64,000 nucleotides of DNA from Phoenix dactylifera (Eukaryota; Streptophyta; Magnoliopsida; Arecales; Arecaceae). Position 1 is the first letter of the stretch. The number at the start of each line of letters is the position of its first letter. The position numbers were made by a program, and so were the translations under genes. The stretch spans positions 1,744,001 to 1,808,000 of the forward strand of contig NW_024067667.1 of assembly GCF_009389715.1 (NCBI RefSeq). Reading direction: 5' to 3'. Under the pieces are notes generated by a model that had not been told where the DNA came from, made no database searches, and saw nothing but the letters and a program-made list of their open reading frames with translations. This document shows positions 60,346-64,000 of this stretch, one piece after another.

Positions 60346-63300
60346 CTAACCTCTCTTCCTACTTGACCTCTGTCCATACATTGACCAAAACTTATCGATT
60401 GCAATGCAGTGAAAATTTAAAAAAATAGTCCCTACAAGCCAACTCCTGTATAAAGAAGGATCCTTGAATTCTTCCTGCAATGGTCTCGAGGTGCCTCGTA
60501 TCAGTGCCACTGCAAATATAAGCATGTATGCCCCGCAGTCGACACTATCGGGCTTTTGTTATGCACATTCTCGAATTTCACGATAGGCTAATTTAGGGAT
60601 ATGGTATCCGACGCAGTTGTTTAGCCACGATAGCACAAAAGATGCCCGCAATAATGTCAATAATAGATTATTTTTAGGGGAACCTATGATTACAAAAAAA
60701 AAAATCAGTGTAACATATTGTATAAGTGATACCAACATATCTAACAACGTCGTCCCCAATGTTGAAACTCTATAATGAGTTGTAACAATCGAAATGCTGC
60801 TCCTTCAAGTCAAGAGAAAGTAGATACCAATGTCATCCCGTATTTATTGGAATGAATAGATATCTACACTTTTCGAGATCAGCAACACTAAATTCCCGTT
60901 ACCATATTTGAAGACTAGGCTACCATGAATCTGCAATTGTTTTCGTAACATCAGTGGTTATCCCTGAATCCAACGGTAGATGCTGAACCACAGCAACCTA
61001 CACAATATATGAATTTTTTCAACAAAGTAAACAAAATTCATGATGAGCCATAAGTGAAAATCTGGATCTCGCAGCGCAAAAATAAACACGGATTGTCAAT
61101 GATCTCAGTATACACTCGTTGAAAAAGCTCCAATATGCGAAAGTAGACATTCATTATGTGTACGTAATAAAACAACATAGCAGTGAATACCAAATTATAT
61201 GCTGTTAAGTGAGGTAGAAGCATACGTCACTACGTAGTGGCTTGTCATGTAGGAGCTGCACTAAGGCGTCACCGGTGCATGATGGTTTGGTAGTATCTTC
61301 GTCCTCCCAAATTATGCCCTCACACAATTCAAATGTTTAAGCTAGAATAGAAGGTGATAAATGTGAGGTACTAAAAGTTAATATAATTTACTTACTCGAA
61401 CTGATTTTCTTCAAGGAAGAAATTAATAGCTTTTTCGTAGTACATAGGGAGTATACCTTCTCTCTTCCCATGATAGGTACATTTTGGTGCCACTCTTGGC
61501 CTATCTGGCAATACCGCTCTCTCAACATCTACCACTTTAGTGGATAGTACTAAATGCTAAGTTGAATAAATGGTGAAGACAACAATTTTAGTTAGCAAAG
61601 TTAACTTTATAGACTTAGCAAATTGCATATGGATACAAAATCACGTAAGGACGAGACGACATTTCTATACCGCTCCCAAAGGGGATGTTTCCTCCCTTGC
61701 TGGAACTAACTTGTGGAGCTCTATTAATGCAGTAGTGATAGGCTCCAATAAGTTAGTTGACCAAGCAGACGAATCCTTCTTTTGAATGGTAATTGCCGTA
61801 CTACCTTCACCTATTTTGGTGACTTTCATTTTTTTTTAGCCCTTTTATAAGTCTTTGGAAGCTCTAATATGGCCTTAGCTTTTTCTGTTGGCTTCCGCTC
61901 GCATGCTCCCAACTTGACGCGCTTACATAAGGAGGAAACATATTTGGTCGGAGCTCCACATTCCTTCTTAGTCTCAGCATCAGTGGACCAAATAACCTGA
62001 TAGAAAAATGCATTTCATGATGATTTATACTACCATTCTAAAAACATATACAGTACGAACCAAATAATTACATACCTTTACCGAATCTGCACTATGCTGC
62101 ATATCATCATTCTCAACAGCAGCTTGGTCCATAGCTTCACCAGTTGCAGTATGCTCCTTCACCTAATAATTTGTCATATTTAATTCATACATTACTACAT
62201 ACTTGAGCTGATAGTTCATTTAATAATTCATAGAAAATTGCTTACCTCAGCGGAAACTGCAGCATGCTTACTAGGTTCGTCATCCACCAGAAGACCCTTA
62301 TCTCGTAGGACCTTCTCCATTCTCGACACCCTCTTATCGACCAGTTCTATGCAAGTAGCGTCCTCCCCTTCGACATCCCCAATAGTTTGAGGCTCTGATA
62401 AACTAAAGCCATGTTCTACCAAACACCTCTCAAGCACTGTGATATGTGTCTGCATGCCCCGCAGTGGATGTCGATCACTAAGGCTGGATGATGGAATCTA
62501 AAACAACACAATTATCCAATTTAGTGTATGCATTTAACTAAGTGTAAGCATACTTAACTATGTGCAGATAAGAACTAAATGTGTGTGCTAGCAAGAAGTC
62601 CATTAGTGTGGATACATGATACATATGCGCCAAGTGGATGTGAATGTGTGCTGCCAAGAAATCAAAGTTATCTTTGAAGCATTCTTTATTGTGTCAAATG
62701 TGTGCATAGAAGCCTGAAATGTGTGCATTGGATTTATATTGTCTTCGAAGCATACTTAATTATGTGCAGATAAGAACTAAATGTGTGCCACACTATAACA
62801 AGTTTGTTCAAAGCATACTTTAGTGTGTATAGTCTACAACTAAATGTGTGCCATACTTTAAGAAGTGTATTCGAAGCATACTCTATTGTGTGAAATGTGT
62901 GCATTGGATTTATCAAGTATCTTAGTGAACATACTTAACTATGTGCAGAAATGTTCCAAACTATAATAAATGTCTTCTGAGCATACTTTACTGTGTGCAA
63001 ATAATAACTGAAAGTGTGCTAGACTTTAAGAAGTATGTTCCAAGCACAGCTTATTGTGTGAAAATAAGTCTGAAATGTGTGACAAGATAATACCTAAATG
63101 TATGCCATGATTTAATAACTATGTTCTTGATAGGTGCGTGGCAAATGGGAATAAATGTGTGCCAATTGCTTTTTAATGTGTTCTACCATGACCTGATGAA
63201 GTGTACAGACTAGATAGGAATGTGCCATATGGAGTTAACTATGTGTCGGCGAGTGAAAGTTGCATGCCAAATCAAAAGTGGTTATAAGTTTTGGAAATGC

Positions 63301-64000
63301 TAAGTCATAGTATAAAGATACCTGAGTTCCAACATGCACCAATTGATGCAGTTCTTCATCCCTTCGCATCTCTATCAGCCGAACTACTTGTGGCCTTCCT
63401 TGTGAGAGAAAATGCAACTCTTACTCTCTAGGTTGTAGCTTCTCGATCACCTAAAGCCAACGAACACTTAAGTTTTGCAACAAGTTAAAATATTTGCAAT
63501 GTAAGAAATCAACATTCAAACCTCAAATTGTTTTAAGTTCTTCATAACATCGGCGATCACGTCCACCTAGCGAGGGAATGGGGTGTTGTTCCAACATAGG
63601 AGATGTGGATACATGAACGGTGGCCAGTGGCTTCCAACAATGTTGTTCACATGCTCAACAGCCCATACCTGGCAAAAACTATTGTAAACATCAGATTACA
63701 AGTAAATATATATATCGTAACAATAAAATTTTAAAAAAATATTAAGATGCTTACCACCAGAGCGATCGTGCAGCCATCCATATATCCAGTAGATCCTTCG
63801 CTGGTGATGTTTCTTGTCCTCACACTGTCAGCTAGACTAGATATCTGCTGGCAAAAAAAAAGAGAAAGCGGCAAAACCCCAACTATATGAACCTAAGCGA
63901 TCTAAATCATCAACATATGAACATAATGCCTTAGGAACATAGTAGTGTATGGTTGGAAAGAGAATAGTCCCAAAGAGATATAGGACCCATAATTTTGTGA
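60346..64000 (-). pseudogene. Transposon Ulp1-protease gene, decayed, unit 2, runs off the window
   Basis: Copy of the gene at 52272 with the same stop before HW (60833-60835), so it was dead before the duplication. It keeps 61886-63779, missing in unit 1. That stretch includes an open piece at 62228-62455 (CLVEHGFSLSEPQ, KRVSRMEKVLRDKGLLVDDE) and one near 63520-63670 reading NNIVGSHWPPFMYPHLLCWN, followed by another stop. Its 5' end lies beyond 64000. Confidence 0.65.
62510..63250. repeat. Degenerate TGTGTGC minisatellite in the Ulp1-like gene
   Basis: Irregular units of about 60-70 bp built on AAATGTGTGC(C/A), GAAGCATACTT(A/T) and ACTTTAAGAAGT. The region is noncoding on both strands apart from chance frames. 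Confidence 0.6.

Larger units (their letters stand above)
54746..64000. repeat. Unit 2 of the tandem duplication, incomplete at window edge
   Basis: Starts in mid-sequence at AAATGGCTGACAAAGTCG, identical to 40063. Contains IPT copy 2, the deletion junction at 57918-57921, and second copies of the Copia fragment, 271-bp repeats, palindrome and Ulp1-like gene. Relative to unit 1 it lacks 43263-49847 and about 18 bp near 41865, and it keeps 61886-63779. By offset its end should fall near 64711, outside this window. Confidence 0.92.

Overview
The window looks like nuclear DNA of a flowering plant, most likely a commelinid monocot such as a palm. I infer this from spliced genes with GT-AG introns, a GC-rich first exon and GC-rich intronless cytokinin-synthase genes, AT-rich intergenic DNA, and plant transposons (tRNA-derived SINE, SIRE-like Copia LTR, CACTA, hAT, palindromic MITEs). 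The species cannot be fixed from the sequence alone.

Layout. 1-4.3 kb: gene-free, with a tRNA-derived SINE bounded by a 17-bp target duplication. 4.3-24.4 kb (minus strand): one 13-exon gene for a DUF21/CBS-domain (CNNM/CorC-type) membrane protein of 524 aa. All exon phases join. Its 12.2-kb intron 2 holds a solo Copia LTR with a regular array of GAGTCGACTC palindromes, composite tandem repeats, GGTACC-rich MITEs and a tRNA-like sequence. 24.5-36.6 kb: transposon-rich intergenic DNA with a decayed Copia element, an unassigned DNA element, and two CACTA elements of one family. The larger CACTA carries a fragment of an ATL-type RING-H2 gene. 36.6-37.1 kb (minus): a secreted 8-cysteine lipid-transfer-like protein with a histidine-rich insertion. 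38.4-40.0 kb: a complete non-autonomous hAT element carrying a fragment that looks like COG4.

40.06 kb to the end: a large direct duplication. Unit 1 (40063-54745) holds an adenylate isopentenyltransferase (IPT) gene, transposon debris, a Copia remnant and a decayed Ulp1-protease transposon gene. Unit 2 starts exactly at 54746 and repeats it at roughly 99% identity, but it has lost 6.6 kb of the middle (junction at 57918 with TAAA microhomology). Unit 1 in turn lacks 1.9 kb that unit 2 keeps. The result is two almost identical IPT genes 14.7 kb apart. The second unit should end about 0.7 kb past the window.

The four genes that look intact (DUF21/CBS, His-rich LTP-like, IPT copy 1, IPT copy 2) are unrelated in pathway and do not form a cluster. 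The other coding-like stretches are transposon genes or captured gene pieces, all broken.
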